This document shows, one piece after another, positions 14,797-26,242 of a stretch of 27,845 nt of DNA. Below the pieces are notes generated by a model that was not told the origin of the DNA, ran no database searches, and was given only the letters and a program-made list of their open reading frames with translations. The stretch lies in contig LPNZ01008764.1 of assembly GCA_001655205.1 (NCBI GenBank), positions 1-27,845 of the forward strand, read 5' to 3'. The position numbers were made by a program, and so were the translations under genes. The stretch comes from Lenisia limosa (lineage: Eukaryota > Breviatea). How positions within the stretch are numbered: the stretch's first letter is position 1; each line of letters opens with the position of its first letter.

Positions 14797-17560
14797 ATGT
14801 CGCATTTTCCAGGTTTGTCTCTTTTTTTCTGTTATTTGTGCCGTTTAATTATTTAATAACATGCAGGTGATACAGTAGCCACCTTTCTCCGAAGAGTCGG
14901 TTTAAACCAAGATGAATGGCCTGCCAAAAGGTCCAACCTCCCTCTCCACACTCCCTTTTTGCGCCTTGCCTCCATCAATGCACTAGTTGAGGAAGGTTTT
15001 TCCTCCATGGCAGCCCACGTTCTCTATTCTACTCTCCAACCGAAAAACAAACCCACTGAGGAAGAATCCCAACCAAGTCCCTCTCGAACACCCCACTCTC
15101 CGCTCTATAGTCTACTCCTTCCTGACGAAGATGTCGTTCCCCTTGAGAGTTCAGCAAGTGATTCCTCCCCTTTATGGGGTTCTCAATCAACATCGCCACG
15201 TCTTGAGATGCTCAACAAAGAGGCCCCGCCAATGCCCCTGGAACCTCCAATGTCAAGTACGTCCAATCACGAACTCCTCACTTACAATTCAGTGTCATTT
15301 GCTGTTGAATGCGCGATTTCAACGCTTGTTTCATGTGGAATTCAAGTTAGCTGGATGGCAAAGGGCGTTTTCATGAGCTAATATTACTTCAAGGGGTTAT
15401 TTGGTACCAAATGTCATATATTTGATATAGATTACCATTATTTAATGTATATGCATAAATGGAAAGCGCCTACAGCAGATAAACTTAGCAATAATCCCTC
15501 CGATGTGGTCAGTCACCCCCTTTCTGATAATCCTCTAGGTTGGTCAGCATTTTCAGTCAGTGAAGTGCTCTCCCCGATTTGTATTCGACTACAGCCCCAC
15601 TTGGGTGTCTCAGTTTACTTCAGCTGCTCTCACAGTGATGTTTCAAGGACGGACACCTACTCTTGACGGTCGGCCGGGTGAACAATAGGGTTCTTAGTTT
15701 TTATGTGAAGAAGTCTCATTTGTTCAGAGATTATTTCTACCCCGCCACCATCTGTGGTTATGGCTGCGATCCCTTTCCCATGTTACCGCAAATGGGGCTC
15801 AAATTCACACGAAGCTGTAAGAAAAAGCATATTCACTTGACCCTCAGAGCAGTCTAGCGATGAACCAATAACCGTTATAGTTGATATACTTCCTGGCTAT
15901 GTGCCCTCCTCTTGTAGCGCATTGTGAGCTCATCTACATTTTGACTTCAAAAATGGCCCAGCCCCTTATGGCCTCTCAGAACTTGCTCGAAGAGTTGGCG
16001 GTTTTTTTCGTTGTTTGTCGCTGTTTACTTGTTGAACTATTTTTGTTTCAGTATCAAGACTCACTCTTTAGACTAGGAGAAAGGTTACCTCTTCTCAAAA
16101 CTTTGTGAGTGGATAACAAAAAACTTGAAACGGATGAATTGTCATCAGCTTGTGTGAATCATTTCTATTCTATTGGGGTGAATGTTTAGCTCATTTCTAC
16201 AATTTTAACTTATTGTCGTCTTTTGTATCGATTGATATACATATGCCTTTGGGAGTATGAAGTTGAGGTCGTATGTTGTTTTAGCTGATTCACTTTAGGA
16301 TCTTCGCTCTCCACGGTGCTGGATTCCACTCTCAAGTAAGTGCTGTTTTTTTAGAGCGTTTTGTTTTGTTTTGTTTTTTACCCTTCAAGGTTCCTCCGAG
16401 CCACTGGAGACAGTTCACCAACATCAACCCTGATGTTGAATCGCCTTTGGGTCTCATGAATTCTCTTTTCGAAGTCTTCGCAGAGGAATCTACAAATGCA
16501 AACAGTTGGCTTGGGAATAGTTGCTATTTGGAATTTTGAACACTCGTGGCGTAATTTAGATTTAGAATTCATGTTGTTATTACCCAGATCAAGAAACCCT
16601 GTGTTCTCACTGTATAGTAACTTTCTCTGGAGAAGCCTCATCAGTCCTGCACCTCTACCTTAACAACCCACGTCCATACACCAATATTTGCACCCTCACT
16701 GAATCGCATTTCAATGTAAGCCTCGTTTGCTGCCAGAATGTTCCTCGAAAGTTACAAACTCCAAGTTTTTTCGCAATTATGTTCTAATATTCGCCACTTA
16801 TGATTTCAGAGCATTTCGTTCCCAACAACCCCTGATCTCCATGAGGTAGGATCACCTATATATTTATTTTACAACGTAGAATAAATACACGCTTCTGTCC
16901 TTTGAGGATTTCCATAGGTCTGTTGAGACCACAGATGGGCTGAAGAAGAAATGGTGCCAAGTTGGTATGTTGGGTTGATCTTGAATTGTAGAGCATTTGG
17001 TCCTTTACTCTGTAGCCATGTTCCGCCTTGCATCAAATGACCCTGATCCCTCCGTTCCGCCACGCTACTTCCTAGTCAATCGCCACCGAACGGTTAGTTA
17101 CGGACTGTCCCGGATACTCTTTCTCTTGCCAATATATTTTGAACTTGGTCACACATGCGGGACAGAAGCCTCTTTTTTTCAGTAAAATTTCTATTTAGCT
17201 GTCTTGTTTTGATATTGCAGACAACCCCCATGGGCAAGCCAGAAATGGTGATGATGTCTGACCTTGGACTGATGTCTTTTCGAGACGGCATGAAGTTCAG
17301 TCACGACCTGCGTGCCTGTCCTTCCGACCTCGCAAGATGGCATGGAGTGTCTGTTGACTTGATTGTAAGCTATTGATGATCACGACGCTTATTTACCCTT
17401 AAAGGTTCGCTCCTTAGCCACCCATCAGCCGAAGTATGCACAGCCCCACCATCCCCACCCTCATCATCTACATGGCCATCACCAACAAGGATATTCACCA
17501 TATCTCCCTATGTACAGACATTCAATCCAACAACATTCCAATTCTTACTACCCTTACTAA
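14797..17560 (+). CDS. Unrecognised multi-exon protein
   Basis: I do not recognise this family. Start ATG 14797 gives MSHFPG and, after a 53-nt intron, TVATFLRRVGLNQDEWPAKR and LASINALVEEGFSSMAAHVL. A Pro/Ser-rich linker follows to about 15290. Conserved-looking exons come next: SPRFVFDYSPTWVSQFTSAA (about 15560-15620), VIVDILPGY (about 15870-15900), GERLPLLKTL then IFALHGAGFHSQVPPSHWRQ (16076-about 16410), SHCIVTFSGEASSVLHLYLN (about 16610-16670), EHLVLYSVAMFRLASNDPDP (16991-17050) and MSDLGLMSFRDGMKFSHDLR (about 17255-17320). The C-terminus is His/Pro/Tyr-rich (HPHPHHLHGHH) and ends in TAA 17558-17560. The length is roughly 550-600 residues. No membrane segment or signal peptide is evident. 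Introns range from 27 nt (16965-16991) to 193 nt (15346-15538). Joins around 15840-15960 are tentative. Confidence 0.7.
16965..16991 (+). other. 27-nt intron
   Basis: GTATGTTGGG to AATTGTAG, 27 nt. Reading through it meets TGA, while splicing joins KKKWCQV to EHLVLYSVAMFR with a shared Glu codon. Confidence 0.8.
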
Positions 17561-18041
17561 TTTGTTTATTATTATTCTGTACACTATTTGTTATAATATA
17601 TGATGTTTTATAGGTTGCTTAACCTGTGGTTTTTTGGTACAAAACATACAATAAATTAAACCATGGCAGTACAGAAATAAGAATTAGACTTGTGCCTCAG
17701 CCCGGGGAGTGGGGTTTTCGGACGGAGGGAGTGGACACGAATATGGGTCGCAAGTGCTAAAAGGGTCACTACTTTGCTCTGGGCTTACATGGAAATTTCA
17801 ATGGGGGCAGATGGGACGAGGGTTGAGGGGCGAGAAGGGCTAAAGAAAATAAGGCAAATAAGTCCTCTGCTATTGTTTTAGACTATTGACTACGGAATAT
17901 TTATTTTGCTGTCCTTGACCTACGCAGGCTGGGCAATATCTTGAGAAATAATCAGAGGAGTCTAAGAAGTGAGGTTGAGATGGTTGAGATTAGTTAAAGA
18001 AAAGAAAGTGAGAAATGCCTCCATAAAATACGTACATCCCT
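17561..18041. other. Convergent intergenic region
   Basis: 481 bp between two converging genes. One 63-codon open frame (17690-17881, +) has no recognisable content and no splice context. I see no RNA gene or mobile element. Confidence 0.5.
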
Positions 18042-19232
18042 TTACCGCAGTTGAAATTGCCTCATCCTGGGTAGCTGTTGCAGGTTCTATTAACGGGAAC
18101 ATTGCAAACTATATCAAGTTATGAGGACCATACTGATTTACTCACCCTTTTCCCCTTCAGGTCGTACATCAAAGTTGAATAGAAAAGAGCCACGAATATA
18201 ATAGAAAAGTATTCAAAGAGCGCTCCAATGTCTCTGATCATTCCAATAAACAAGAACTCTGCGAAGTTAACAGAATGACAAATCCTACGAAATACGGTTG
18301 CAATTAGAAGGGCTATAAAAGTGTAGTGACGAACAGCAATGCGCAAGGGTTGTTTGTTATTTCGAAACTCTAAAAAGATAAAAAAAAACAGAAGTAATCC
18401 TCTATTCAAATCCCCCAAACCAATCGGATAAACGAGACAATCAAGTCTCCAAATATAGAAGCAACAGACCTGGCATGATAAAGAGGGAGTATTCAGCTTA
18501 CCAGAAGAGAAAGAAAGAAGATGGTAGCTGCAACTGCGTGTATCTAGAAATGAAATATCCAAGAGTAACAAACAGCTTCCTCCTCATGAATGCGAAACGA
18601 GGCAACAGCAGTTCCTCCAAACCAAGAAAGTGTCCCATAAAATCGCAGACCATCACAGGCTCTGGATATCTTGAGTTGTGAGATATTTCAAGGGTGACAA
18701 ACATGACGGGAGTCTTCTTGATCAAAAGCATTCCGTGCTGCCGTTGAAGAATAGACAGACCTCAAGAGAAATGTCATGATTGAAAAGCATGTCGTAATAA
18801 TTGTAATTCCAAAGGTAAAGTACACATCCTACAGTAGTGAATTGCACTTTTCACCTCAGAAAATGAAAAGACCCATCTCAACCAAACCTGTGGTCTATGG
18901 CTTCCAGTATCGGAAACAAGAGGGAACACATACTCCTCTTGCCCTAAAAGCTATAACAACCCCAAGTACTAAAATTAATTGATTTGGAAAATGTAAATTT
19001 GTTTTGGGTGCTTTTTCAAAAAAAACAAAAAATATACTATATCAATATAACCCAAAAAAAACTACTAAGAGCAAACCTGAAGTTGTTGCATATATGTAGC
19101 AAAAGACGATGACCGCAACTCCCAGAAATATCGACCCAATAGGCAAGTGCTAAAAGGTCATAAAAGAAGCAGTCCAACCGAAGGGCTGAAAGGTCTGAGC
19201 CCTTTTGTGCAACAGGAGACTAACCACCACAT
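18042..19232 (-). CDS. DRAM/FRAG1/SFK1-family multi-pass membrane protein
   Basis: This family spans internal membranes with six helices; members act in lysosomal autophagy (DRAM), GPI-lipid remodelling (FRAG1/PGAP2) or plasma-membrane lipid homeostasis (SFK1). Exons from 19149 downward give helix 1 (HLPIGSIFLGVAVIVFCYIY), the family motif FPLVSDTGSHRPQ, helix 2 (FGITIITTCFSIMTFLLR), GTLSWFGGTAVASFRIHEEE, IHAVAATIFFLSLL, RIAVRHYTFIALLIATVF and FLFIGMIRDIGALFEYFSII, then YDLKGKR. The spacing matches DRAM proteins (SDTG loop, VAxF before helix 4, His-Ala-x-Ala in helix 4, Glu in the last loop). The first exon is uncertain: ATG at 19232 has a donor right after it, but the phase to the 19149 exon does not fit cleanly. 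The 3' end at 18042 assumes a last intron after KGKR. Four introns are only 30-33 nt. Confidence 0.75.
18259..18288 (-). other. 30-nt intron in the DRAM-like gene
   Basis: On the coding strand it runs GTAGGATTTG to TTCGCAG with a TTAAC branch-like word; it joins IATVF to QFLFIGMIRD in frame. Similar introns lie at 18470-18501 (32 nt), 18544-18573 (30 nt) and 18670-18702 (33 nt). Confidence 0.8.
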
Positions 19233-19679
19233 GGGAGATGTTCTATTATATTCACCAGCTTTAATTTAATTAACAACTAAGAAAGCATGGGGTCAGGGAA
19301 AAAGAGGGAAAGCGGGANNNNNNNNNNNNNNNNNNNNNNNNNNNNNNNNNNNNNNNNNNNNNNNNNNNNNNNNNNNNNNNNNNNNNNNNNNNNNNNNNNN
19401 NNNNNNNNNTCTATATCTCTGAACGAAGCTGAGAAGGGCTGCATGAGAGGCCTCACGGTTTGTGCGTTTTATATTGAAAAGAGATACCCGGGGCTCCCTA
19501 TAGTTAGTTGCTTCCTCCCCAGCCTCTTTCCCAACTCTTTCCCATTAAACACCGCTATACTCAATATAACTCACACTATAACCTCCTCTGAATTAACGAC
19601 TAATTAAAACCTATCGAAATAATCGAACTCTTCCCTACAGCGAGAAGAGTTGCCCCGCTAGTCCGTCTGAAAGTGGAAA
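19233..19679. promoter_or_regulatory. Divergent promoter region with a gap
   Basis: 447 bp separate the start of the DRAM-like gene from that of the TMCO4-like gene, with an N gap at 19318-19409. It is AT-rich near 19260 and 19550-19615. No coding sequence is supported; the true first exon of the DRAM-like gene may lie here. Confidence 0.4.
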
Positions 19680-22600
19680 ATGGAACTCTTCTCCCGCCCC
19701 CAGAGGGCGGCAATATTCGATCTTGTCTACACTGCTGCGACCTCNNNNNNNNNNNNNNNNNNNNNNNNNNNNNNNNNNNNNNNNNNNNNNNNNNNNNNNN
19801 NNNNNNNNNNNNNNNNNNNNNNNNNCACATTCCCAAAGACTGTTTATTACTCATACCTGATAGGGTTTGTTCTTCCCACCAGCCGCGCCACCCTAGATGA
19901 GCCTGAGGAGAATTCTGGAAGGAGGGGGGAGGAAGGCATCTTCAACCCGGTAGGAAATTGGGCCTCTTTTTGGCTTACTTAATGTAGCTTGGTGATGATA
20001 TCAAGAGAGAAACAGAAGAGTTTGGAGGGGGACATCTTGCTATTGACTGTGGTAACGTTTTAGAACAAAACAAAAAGATGTAGGTGTTTCAGAAAATGAA
20101 GAGGCTCAGGAACAAAATGAGGAGGTTGAAGAGCAAAAGGAAGAAATTCATCAAGAGGAGGAAACCGAAAAGAAGGAATCCAACGAAGAAGAATTGGAGG
20201 CTCTTGAAGCCGAGGAAAAGAAAAGGGCTGAACAAGCTCAAGGTCTGTTTGTTTGGGACTTGAAGCTTCTCAACTTGAACCTCAAATGACCATCTTAGTT
20301 TCATTTGCCCGTATCACTGCGGCAGTCCAAGAGGTTGTTGAAGACCTTGCCATTGAGGATGATGATGAAAAATGGTGAGAGATTATTGCAAAACAAAGTT
20401 TTGTTCTTTATTATTCATACTGACAGGTGTGCTGGAGAAGATTGCATTGATATTCTTCTGCCTCTTCGCAAAGCCCAAACTATTCACTTCAAAGATGGCA
20501 AGCCAAAGTTAACAAGGAAACAAGTATGTAATTCTACGATATCCCTCCCCCTCCCTATAGTGAGCTTTGCCCATAACCAGGCACTAAAGCGGAAGATTTC
20601 TTGACTGTTGAAGAATAGGCCTTCAATAAAGGGATTTATGTTTATTAGTCGTTTTTTATGATAGCCCTGAACTCAAATTTGAAAAAGGAGGAAAAGAGGT
20701 AAACGTATTGTAAATCGCGCTCAATTGACACACAAAATAAACAATACTGTGCTTCGGATATCAGAGACAACATTCCTACTTCAAACGCAGATATTAACAC
20801 ATCCAGGCTAAGCAGCTCCGTAAGAACGCAAAGAAGGTGGCAAAGGCGGCTCGTGAGAAGCGAAACGGCAAACCTGACCAGGCTGGCGCCGTATCGGAGG
20901 AAGACCAGTCGGATGAAGAGAAAGGTGGGCATTCAAGGAAATGTGCTGTCTTTTTATTGAATAGTTGAGCTCTCCAAAAAAGAGAAGAAGAAGGTTGAAA
21001 AGGACCAAGATAAGGAATTCAAGGCTCGGAAGAAAGAATTAAAGGAACTAAAGGTTTGTGCCGTTGGTAACAGCAAGTAACATATTAGCAACAAACACTG
21101 AAACCGATTGCGCGAAAAGTCGGGACACCGGTCTCCAACTGGTACTTTGAGCTCTTCAGCGAGGAAAGGTTGGAGGGGATTGGCCTTCATCATCCCCGCC
21201 TTGGTGAAGTTGGAATCAATTGACTTATTTCTAGGATGGCAGCCCCAATGTCCGTTGGCATCACTCGAAGAGAGCAGTTGAAAGACGAATGGGCCGACCA
21301 TGGAGGCTTCTGGGCAATGAAGCTTGGCAGACTGGACCCTGATGAGGTATTGCTTTCACCATGTGATGTCTTCGGCCTGATCAACCTTATATTATTATTA
21401 TTATATTTTAAACAGCATAAGTATTTTTATTATTATTGTAATATCAAAACACACAGAAAGGAATAATCCGTCAGGTCTCTACGGATTCCGAGGACGAATA
21501 TGATCCACTTGTCGTTTCCAGTAGCACATGGGCTGTGGATGAATCCGACCCCATGATCAAGCAAAAGGTTTGCGAGATAATATTGTTGGTCATACAATAT
21601 GTTTAGTAGTTCAAAAGAGAAAATAATTTCTTGAAAGACTAAAGTTATATAAACATTTCCCATTTTCTAAAACAACATTTGTTCACCCCCCGCCCCCGCA
21701 GGAAGAAGATGAGATTATGAAATCGCAGCGCTTGGCCGAACAAGCTCAAAATGACACTGTCCGTTCACTTTACAAGAAGGTAAGTTGCAGCTTATTTCTC
21801 ATTTCTTGTTATGTATCTCATGAATTCAGATTTTCTTCCGCAACCGACAAATGGACATGTCCCTTGCCAACTTCTCGGAGTGGAGTCAGCCCCTCTTCTC
21901 TCACGTCGGCGCCGCAGTCAATGCTGTCAAGGATGAGGGTGTGTGGCATTGGGTCTTGGAAAACAGAATTTATTATAGGATAGAGTTCATGATGATTATG
22001 AATACATACAAGCCCGAAGTGGTATCGCATCAGTGTATACCAAGGCTCCTTATCTTTCAGAGCCTAAGAGTGACGACGACGAAGAAATGGACGCGCTGGC
22101 CGCCCAACTTGGCGTGAAGGACTTCAGCAGTGGTGGACTCAGGAAGAAAACCTGGAAACTGAAGAGGAAAGACAGTCGTGCCGGCCTTCCTGTTATGGTA
22201 AGTCAGAAGAGGGGATGCTCTTTAAATTAGATATCATTTACGGATTTAGACAGAGGAAGATGAGGACGACGACACGCCAAAATCTGAATCTGACATTTAT
22301 TCCGCAAACATCTTGTCAAAGAAAGAGAACCAAATTGAACTGAAACCGTTCCCCAGAAGAATGAGTGGAGCAAAGCATTCTCTCCCTGTAAGATATTGAC
22401 TGGCTTTGTTTTCGACAATAAATTCCTCTGACTATCAGGCCCCCCCTCGCCGGCGTTCTTTGCCGCAGCCTCCGTCACGGGATGAGAGTGCGTCCAGCCT
22501 TTCCGACCTCAACAACTCTGACATCCCTGAAGAGGTGAGAGGTGCCATCCCACCACTGCTCTTCCCAAAAGAAAACGCTTGAATTCTATTCCGCTGTAGA

Positions 22601-25600
22601 GTCACGTTTGCTCACCCCCCCTCCCGCAGGCTGACATAGCCCTTGGGAAAGCGATCGAAGTCGGCGCCAAGGCTGTTCGTATCCTGGAGTCCACAGAGGT
22701 ATGTCTGTTTTAAGAGGGGTTCCATCTGTGCTGTGTTTGATCACTGTAGGAAGTTCAGGAGAAACTTGGGCTTAATATTACGGCTGAGTCTATCGGAGGT
22801 TTGCGGTAACAACAGACCCAATTTGTCTCATCTTTGATCAATATCAACGTTTCATCGGACTTATTAATGAAATGAAGCATGACGATTTATTATGTTGTAG
22901 ACAGCATCAGCGGCAAGGCCATTGATAAGGTTGTGTCGAAGGCTCCACTCGGCGGCACTCGTCTCGGGGCCAAGGCAAGCTCGTTGACCAAGGGCATGGC
23001 TTCTGGAATGGTGACGTGTGTTGGGCTTTCTTTCACCCTGTTTCTGGTCATGCTGACCCTCCAGTAAGGGTGTGGACAACATTTTGACTGCTAATGACAA
23101 CGGTTCAATGTGCGTTTTGCAGGCCCCTAGGAAACTCCTGAAGGTTTGCCTCCGCTCACTTTCGGTTAATCATGTTTCATAATCAAGTATGATGATATAG
23201 AAGATGTTGTTTCTTCTTTTTGGCAAAATATCTACTTCACCGGTCTTTTGAAGACCACAGTTTACTTTGTAGCCCCCTCCCGGCCTTCCTGAGGCAATCA
23301 AAGAGCAGCTCCGCCTTTTCGTGTTGGTTTTGGGATTTAGTTAACAGTGTTCACCATTGCAGCACTCCAGAAGATCGTTGGATGGCCATGGTTGAGATCA
23401 CCAGAATGCTTACCGTGGATTTCAGCACGGCGTATTCAGAGTTTGAAAGGTTCGTCCATATTCATGTTTTGTTTTGGGAAAAGGTTATGGACTTTTTGAT
23501 TGTGTTGATAAATATCTATTATTTAGAAGAGTTTGACGTTCAGAGAGAAAACCGATGAAGAAGAAGCCATCGCAGTGAAAACGACTTACGACGCGCGAAC
23601 CCGTGCCCTTTTGGAGATTCTAGCATCCTGGCTCGGAATCGAATGGGGTGGGAGGAGCCACTTGACTGTCTTTGAAAATGGTCCGTTTTAACGCAATCAG
23701 CCCGTGTGATGCACTGCGAAAATGCCCTTGCCACGGTCGCAGCCAGCACTGTTGTTCCTGAAATGGAGGATACTAATAAGGCCACTAAGGGCCGGACCTG
23801 GAAGATCAGTATGCGTTCAACACGGGAGAAATACAATTTCGAAGGTGTAACAATTGCCAAGAGAAAAAAAAAAAAGAGATTAAACCATTTTAGTTTTGGC
23901 AGCTGCAGTTGGAGGGGTGTCCATCGGAATCACAGGTGGCATTGCAGGTATGTTCAAAGATTTTAATATGCTCTGCAATGAAAGAAGCTGACCGATTTAG
24001 CCCCAATTGTTGTGTCGACCTTTGGGATGATCACCAGTAGCACTGCCGCAGCCGCAGCCGCGTCCACCGTCAGGTCAGTTACAATGCCATGTTGATTTAA
24101 CTCTTCAGTGGTACGAGTGCAGCCGTTATTGGGTCGGTGGTTGGAGGAGTCAGTGGAGGCACGTTTGCCGGGGTCAAGAGGGCCTCTGCTTTGGCCGGTG
24201 TCAAGGGCTTCGAGCTTGGTTGGTTGCAAAATGGCATTGGCCCTGTGTAACACTGTAGTTCCAATTGGCGGTCCCGGCCTGGCCATTCACATCTGTATTC
24301 CTGGCTTCTTTGACGAAGTTGTCACAAATGACGTGGGGGGGGGGGGNNNNNNNNNNNNNNNNNNNNNNNNNNNNNNNNNNNNNNNNNNNNNNNNNNNNNN
24401 NNNNNNNNNNNNNNNNNNNNNNNNNNNNNNNNNNNNNNNNNNNNNNNNNATGAGGACGATCTCGGATCTGAGTCTGACACGTCTTCGGTTGGTCCGACGG
24501 TTCCCTCTACTCCCCCCAACTCGGCATCTCCAATGGTGGGCAATATCACATTACTCTTGTGGCTCTTGGCGAAAGTTAAATTTCAGAAGAAGCAGGTTCG
24601 GCCGCGTCAACTCAGCGCCAACCCGGATGAAATCCGAACACGAAAGGAAAAGAAGGAAATGGAAAAACTTGGACGTAAGGAAGCAAGACGACGTACTTAT
24701 CCTTTAGCTTCACCCTTCACACGGTGGTGGTCTGCCAAACTCGAGTCATCAACTTCAGCTCGGTCTGTGCCGGAACTAGAGAGTTCGTCTCTTTCTTCGA
24801 AGCCTGGTACCCCGTAAGCAATGTGGTGTTTCAAGGGTTAGATTTTCCCTTGTAGTTCAGTTCCATTTGCTGGTGAATCCCTTTAAATCTTACCCATCAG
24901 TGGACGGTCGTTCTTCAGTCGCATGCTGCCGCCGCCTCCCTGTGAAGAAATGGTCATTGAGTGGGAAGACGACCGACTCAGCCACATCGCCAAAAGTGGG
25001 CTTGAACTATTCGTGATGTTGGTTTACTGTTTAGCTGTTCGCAAGTCACTTGACGGTAATAAGAGGGAAGTCACCGCCGGACATATTGCTAAGCAGGCCG
25101 GAAAAGTTATTGGCGGCGCCTTTTTGATGAGTGCTGGAATAATTGACCCCTCGGCTGAGAATGGTGAGGAGGACGGGGGGGGGGGNNNNNNNNNNNNNNN
25201 NNNNNNNNNNNNNNNNNNNNNNNNNNNNNNNNNNNNNNNNNNNNNNNNNNNNNNNNNNNNNNNGTTTAGCCGATTCGCCGAAGACTCTTGCACAGGTCAT
25301 GCGGCCGATGTGGTCTCTCGGGTGTGACAGGTGAGTTTTTCCTTGATCTGTGTGGTAAACCAGAACTGTGGTGACCCCCTCTTGATTCCTGTCTTGGCTT
25401 TTGACTCCGTAGAGCGGACAAAGCCGGACTGGTTTTGGCTGATTTGCTGATTGCAGCGAGACGCGAGGGTGAGGCACGTCCCTTCTCATTAACAGGTAGT
25501 TTCCTCACCCAACATTCTGTTTACCCCCAGGCTTCTCCCTTGGCGCCCGTGTGATTTTCTCCTGTCTTCAGGCTCTCTCAGCTGCCGGCCGTGCCGGGCT

Positions 25601-26194
25601 CGGAATTGTCCATGAGGTGAGTCTTTCATTTCTGTGTCAAGCACATCCTTTACTCATTCTTTTCAAAGGTGATCCTCATGGGAGCCCCAGTACCCAGTGA
25701 CCTGAAACTCTGGAAGCAAGCTCGAGAGGTTGTCTGTGGACGACTCATCAACGCCTACAGGTACGTCTGTTTCAACTGATGAGCATCATACCTGCCGAAC
25801 CTTCTGAGATGTCTTGAGCTTATTATCCAGCCGTCAAGACTGGGTGTTGTCAGTGGTTCACTCAGCCTGGGCTGGTGACAAGGGTGGCATGCTGGAGGAC
25901 AACTTTGACATGGTGACGGGCAGTATTGCAGGCCTTGTTCCTGTTGTCGACGTTGATGGAAATGGTTTGTGGGCTTTGTGTATTGTCGGTTCCAGACGTA
26001 AATGCTTGGACTAATACAAGAATCCACAAAACAAACTTACCTTTTAGAAATTGGAGTGACGAACGTTGATGTGACTGTTGACATCACCAACCATATTCAC
26101 TATGGAACTCATGTTTTCGAACTCATGCAACAGGTTCGTTCATATAGACGTTTCCCTTGTCTCACTTTCACAGCTTCGCGTTGGCCGAACCTGA
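19680..26194 (+). CDS. TMCO4/DUF726-family membrane alpha/beta-hydrolase with long N-terminal extension
   Basis: TMCO4-type proteins have a hydrophobic helix pair followed by an alpha/beta-hydrolase domain of unknown substrate. From ATG 19680 (MELFSRPQRAAIFDLVYTAA) an acidic coiled-coil region follows (EEAQEQNEEVEEQKEE near 20100), then basic repeats (LTRKQ joined to AKQLRKNAKKVAKAAREK at 20523/20807) and Ser/Asp-rich linkers to about 22800. The family core starts near 23380: TTYDARTRALLEILASWLG; Gly/Ala-rich membrane segments AAAVGGVSIGITGGIA (about 23900-23945) and VIGSVVGGVSGGTFAGVK; VPIGGPGLAIHICIPGFF (about 24260-24310); nucleophile elbow GFSLGARVIFSCLQ (25531 on); HEVILMGAPVPSDLKLW; GRLINAYSRQDWVLS; IGVTNVDVTVDITNHIHYGT. 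It ends LRVGRT with TGA at 26192-26194. Homologues are near 600 residues; this one is far longer. Gaps at 19745-19825, 24347-24449 and 25186-25263 may hide small exons. Confidence 0.9.
20052..20077 (+). other. 26-nt intron in the TMCO4-like gene
   Basis: GTAACGTTTTAG to CAAAAAG, 26 nt; removing it joins GGGHLAIDC to DVGVSENEEAQEQ in frame with a split Asp codon. Reading through it hits an in-frame TAG in the upstream frame. Confidence 0.65.
20524..20806 (+). other. Long intron with a possible alternative terminal exon
   Basis: This 283-nt intron is several times longer than most in the gene. Inside it are an acceptor (ATAACCAG, ending 20580), an in-frame tail ALKRKIS with TGA at 20602-20604, then AATAAA at 20625-20630 and a T/GT-rich stretch to about 20660. 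This is the layout of an intronic polyadenylation exon that would make a short, coiled-coil-only protein. Confidence 0.5.
21390..21439. repeat. ATT trinucleotide-rich stretch in an intron
   Basis: Two clusters of ATT/TTA repeats, at 21390-21407 and near 21425-21438, lie in the TMCO4-like intron between LDPDE and KGIIRQ. Confidence 0.7.
21686..21701 (+). other. C-run splice acceptor
   Basis: Six C, G, five C, then GCAG directly precede the exon EEDEIMKSQRLAEQAQ. Here the polypyrimidine tract is almost pure C. Confidence 0.8.
22615..22629 (+). other. C-run splice acceptor
   Basis: Seven C, T, three C, then GCAG precede the exon ADIALGKAIEVGAKAVRILE. It closely matches the acceptor at 21686-21701, including the preceding TCA. 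Confidence 0.8.
24335..24346. repeat. G12 run after a GT donor, ending at gap 24347-24449
   Basis: The sequence after FFDEVVTND reads GTGGGG and onward, so the G-run probably begins an intron at its donor site. Confidence 0.75.
25175..25185. repeat. G11 run ending at gap 25186-25263
   Basis: It lies shortly after a GTGAGG donor that follows DPSAEN in the TMCO4-like gene, so it is intronic. Confidence 0.8.
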
Positions 26195-26242
26195 GGACTT
26201 ATCGGTATCTTTCTTGATCTTTCTTGCAAATGTTCTGTAGTT

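Noticed and set aside
17690-17881. 63-codon open frame in the convergent intergenic region
   Set aside because: No family resemblance, no splice link to either neighbour, and low-complexity composition.
19680-20622. An independent gene ending at the stop and AATAAA near 20602-20630
   Set aside because: LTRKQ joins in phase 0 to AKQLRKNAKKVAK across 20524-20806, and no convincing start codon exists for a separate downstream gene. It is kept only as a possible alternative end.
23681-23700. A 20-nt intron in the TMCO4-like gene
   Set aside because: It keeps frame, but the 53-nt intron 23648-23700 also keeps frame and gives an ungapped match to the family spacing (LGIEW joined to ARVMHCENALA), so the 20-nt version is not needed.
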